Of a stretch of DNA of 64,000 nt, positions 60,924 to 64,000 are shown piece after piece. Location of the stretch: NCBI GenBank assembly GCA_021904315.1, contig CM038924.1:13752026-13816025 (forward strand), read 5' to 3'. Both the position numbers and the translations under genes were made by a program. Source of the DNA: Sphagnum magellanicum (taxonomy: Eukaryota; Streptophyta; Sphagnopsida; Sphagnales; Sphagnaceae). The notes under the pieces were generated by a model. The model saw nothing but the letters and a program-made list of their open reading frames with translations. It was not told the origin of the DNA and did no database searches. Within the stretch, counting starts at the first letter, position 1. Each line of letters opens with the position of its first letter.

Positions 60924-61962
60924 GCTAAATGATTTATGTCAATAATGATGCAAATCCATGAAAGAAATGGGCAAGCTAGGAGTCTTTGAGACTCAAGTAA
61001 AATACAATCATCCATGCCACCAAAACACACATAAGACCTCATTTTCACCTATGAATGAAAAATGATTAATAATAGCCAAGCTTACTATGTTACATAATAT
61101 AACAAGAAAAAAACACATAACGCATATATGCTCCACAAGTATGTTTTGAAATATTAATGATGGCAAGAACTATGGGCTTAACTCAAATATAGGAAAAATT
61201 GGAGGTTCAAAAAACATTTTCATTATCACAAGCCTGAATCTATAAATTAATAAAGAGAAGTCCTCAAATATCAACTATTTTTCCTACAACCAAGATCAAC
61301 TTCTCTAACCTCTTGACACCCATGATTGAATGCGATTAAAAAATCATAGTTTTTTTGCTTGTCAAAGCATTAGCAAGTGCAAAAAACCAAAGCAACAACT
61401 TGTCAATGCTCCAATTGGTTCTATAAATTCTTACAAGTCTTTATTGTTGCAAGCACAACACAAAGAGGAAAGACAACCACAACAATAGGCAAGAGTTGCA
61501 CTACCTCAATATCTAATATTTAGGATCACCTTTAGGATCTTATTTAGACGTGGGAGGAAACATTTAGTTCCATTTAATTTTCATTTGCTTGGAAGTTGGC
61601 AGAAACCTTAGGAGGTTATTGACATGTTGTACCAATACTCTTGTACATATACAACATGTTATTATTTTTTTGGTAGTGCATTGCAACAACTCTTGTTCTT
61701 ATTCACTTAAGTGACTACTTTCGAAGCTACGAATCAAGTATGTTTTTTCTTAAGTTTTTGCATTTATCTTCATGATCTACAATCAAGAACATAAACATTT
61801 CATAACAACAAAAGGTCCACCAACCAACCAAATATATTGGACAAGAAATCACATAGTAAGCATGCCGCTTAACTACCAAATTAGAGGTTCCATTCCAAGT
61901 GACTAGCAACACAAGTCGTACCCAAACCATACTTGTTTACAAGCTTTATAAGGTGACAATGG
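60924..61962. repeat. About 1.04-kb insertion in block D
   Basis: Absent from block C near 31259. Contains a diverged copy of the family in the 434-bp insertion: ACAAGAAA, GATGGCAAGA.CTAT, CTCAAAT..AGGA and TCACAAGCCT occur in the same order. No coding capacity is recognised. Confidence 0.5.
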
Positions 61963-62304
61963 AAGGATAACAAAACCCATTTATACATGTAATAGACAGA
62001 GAATAGTAATGAGAAATAAATCTAAATTGTAACTATTTGTAGTGAATTAAATATTTTCTCACTTGTCCATGGCACTTGTGCACACACGTTTGATTATGTA
62101 CCTACTTGCAATTGATGAGAAGCAATTATAACTTTTACTTGTCCTAGTATGAAAATAAAGAGAAACCCAACAGGTATTTTACCAAAATGCTAAGCCCAAC
62201 ATTGCCACATGTATTTCTACTGCTTACCTTCTCAACTAGTTCATAGGAAATATTGTTAATTACATCACACACATAATACAATGACATTGATAGGGTTTTA
62301 GTAC
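61963..62304. repeat. Block D end, duplicate of 31260-31558 and 34910-34955
   Basis: The match to block C ends within a base or two of the donor side of the minus-strand exon at 62305. This copy has no trace of the 3.35-kb insert of block C. Confidence 0.7.
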
Positions 62305-62476
62305 TCCTATAACTAGTCTTTCCTTTCCTCAAGTCCTGACACACTTTGGGGCCAAGTCCCACTACAAGTGCTCGCATGCTATTCCTCACACATCTCTCCT
62401 CTTTCATGTTCCCTCTTGTTTGACTTGAAATTGATATCACACCTTTATCTAGCACATTGATGATAGTCTCTGCCTC
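62305..62476 (-). CDS. Exon-like fragment with conserved-looking coding
   Basis: On the minus strand an acceptor (TTTTGTAG) precedes 62476, and 57 open codons follow (starting EAETIINVLDKG, containing MRALVVGLGPKVCQDLRKGK). A possible donor GTACTA lies just beyond 62305. The even codon use and the splice border suggest a real exon. I do not recognise the family. Its position relative to the duplicated flank mirrors that of the ZZ exon in block C, so both could derive from one long gene, unproven. Confidence 0.4.
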
Positions 62477-62580
62477 CTACAAAAGTGGTAGCTCCACCCC
62501 CTTACCCTCCTAGACAATTCTTCCACTGATTTACTATATCCAACCTTCAAGGGCTAGATTAGTATTTCTTCTTTTACTCT

Positions 62581-63817
62581 ATGAACTACTCGCAAGTACT
62601 TTTCATTCCTTATTCCTTGATTACTTTGGAGAGAGTGAACTTATCAGGTTGCACCATGTTGCAAAATGTACCAAATCTAAACCACAATGGAGCTTTGGGA
62701 GCATGTTACTTGAGTGGTAGTTACATTTCTATGCCAATTGACAGTGATTGGTTGAAGGTAAGATTCAAACTTGAGATTGAATTATATTGCTTTTGCAAAT
62801 ATGCATACTTTGGAACATAATGAGAAGCATGACTTGTCAAATCTTTATACTAGTCTTCAATTTAAATTTAATTCTTGGAAGTACCTTTGCTGACCTCTTA
62901 TTGTTTTTTGAATTCAATACGAGTAGGTTCTTATTCTACATTATCTATCTAATAATTCAACACATATGAGCAGTTATAATCAAGTGTCTAGTTGTTCAAA
63001 ACTCAAATGAATAATGTTCATGCACATGGTTCATAATTCTATTCTTGCAACAATTTAAGCATTTGTCAAAGTCATGACATTCAGTAAGCTGTGCAATATG
63101 CATGTAGAGATGTATTATTCGTTGTATTTTAATAGAAAAATAGACATATGTATATTCTATAAAGAGACAAATCTTTTGAAGTTCTACTCTTGATCAACAT
63201 GGGTTACTCAAATATGGTCACTTCCACTTGATCATTTACATTGTTAAAGACTCTACACTAATATGTTGCAGGAAGAACCAGCCTTGCAATTGGTTAGCTA
63301 TTATGATGACAACTTGAGGTTTGTGAATAATGGCATGGGAAGAAAAGTGATTGGAAAACAGGACGCAAATGAAATTTGCATGGAAGCCACTGTTACAAAG
63401 CTAGAAGAATGCATTGCAATCATCTTCTCTTTTGTGGCACATGATCAAGGGTGGTCTGATTATGATTGGAACCATGGTCGGTACGAACATGGTTGGTGCT
63501 CCATGGAAGCTCGCATTATTAGAAACAATGAAGAAGTTTTCATTAGTCATTTGTTCAAATTGTAGGAAGCTGATGATAAAGACCAAGTGTATTTTTGCAC
63601 ATTGCGAAGGCAACATCCATTTGTGCATGCTTTGAAACATGGTGACAAGATATGTGTGCATGCAAGATCAAGGTACCAGAAATGGGCTATTACCGTGAAT
63701 CAAGGGGCAATATGTGTGGTGTATTCAGTGCTTGGGGAGATACATGTGGTGGCAAATGGGACAATTGAAGGTGACTCCAATGCGGATGTGCAGCACAAGG
63801 AGCAAAAGAAAAATTGA
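62581..63817 (+). CDS. Candidate two-exon gene, conserved GWS/Y-type protein of unknown function
   Basis: Exon 1 (about 62581-62757) ends at GAAG/GTAAGA. Exon 2 (from 63272) follows an acceptor TATGTTGCAG, and the 514-bp intron joins in phase 0. Exon 1 encodes LERVNLSGCTMLQNVPNL, leucine-rich-repeat-like. Exon 2 contains AHDQGWSDYDWNHGRYEHGW and later HALKHGDKICVHARSRYQKW. I recall this aromatic pattern from uncharacterised fungal and plant proteins, without a named function. A TAG at 63563 interrupts exon 2, yet the same frame stays open and similar in character to 63815. So this is either a recent pseudogene or carries a sequence error. The true start is unknown. Confidence 0.45.
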
Positions 63818-64000
63818 CTTCATCATTGTTAGTTGACAATCCAGAATCTATCCTAAGGAATGCATGGAAGTGGGTTCCGGTGCGTACAACTACAATCCTA
63901 AATAATGTTTTACAAATTTTCAATTTTCCTTTCTCTAGTTGAAACACATTTACATAACACTAGCAAAAGGAGTAAGACCCACATCTAATATTTGAGATGC
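63818..64000. other. 3' flank, nothing recognised
   Basis: AT-rich sequence to the window edge. The candidate gene could have another exon here, but I see no supported border. Confidence 0.4.

Overview
The window reads as repeat-rich nuclear DNA of a land plant. The evidence is Arabidopsis-type telomere repeats (CCCTAAA, 51297-51324), plant-style Ty3/gypsy elements (one with an integrase chromodomain), CACTA elements, exon pieces with GT/AG borders, and long AT-rich non-coding stretches. The species cannot be named from sequence alone; a large, transposon-laden genome (seed-free plant or gymnosperm) is plausible. I see no bacterial-style operons, rRNA, convincing tRNA or CRISPR.

Layout. (1) 191-9180 is a 9-kb Ty3/gypsy-like retroelement, flanked by a GATT duplication, whose remnants read gag - protease - C5-cytosine DNA methyltransferase - reverse transcriptase - RNase H - integrase - PHD finger. 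The captured methyltransferase plus a C-terminal histone-reader finger is the outstanding feature of the window. This copy is broken by many stops and several frameshifts. (2) Its flanks (1-186, 9185-10826, 13924-17495; 'block A') are paralogous to 36649-42266 ('block B'), which preserves the uninterrupted target sites both of this element and of a 3.1-kb CACTA element at 10827-13923. Each block carries a TCC-rich minisatellite and a decayed pogo/Tigger-like DDE transposase on the minus strand. (3) 18051-26953 is a second Ty3/gypsy element (chromodomain class), 5'-truncated against a rearranged CACTA end, with its 3' LTR at 26135-26953 and a second CACTA copy (21705-24766) inside its integrase. 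Its polyprotein stays in one frame with eleven stop codons, each explainable by one C-to-T or G-to-A transition. (4) 26954-31558 ('block C') is paralogous to 53611-62304 ('block D'). Block D holds a decayed CCCH zinc-finger/RRM-like gene (56683-59300) that block C lacks. Block C carries a 3.35-kb insert, a ZZ-finger exon and other exon-like pieces on the minus strand. (5) 42.5-53 kb is mostly non-coding: minisatellites, a degenerate telomere-like tract, a PIF/Harbinger fragment, a strong hairpin at 50459-50535 and an old gypsy RT fragment. (6) 62581-63817 is a candidate two-exon plant gene with one internal stop.

Reading the layers together: two segmental duplications came first, then LTR elements and CACTA elements inserted and nested, and the retroelements decayed by a transition-dominated process that fits cytosine methylation and deamination. 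The largest element itself once carried a cytosine methyltransferase. All protein identities are pattern recognition by eye; no database search was run.
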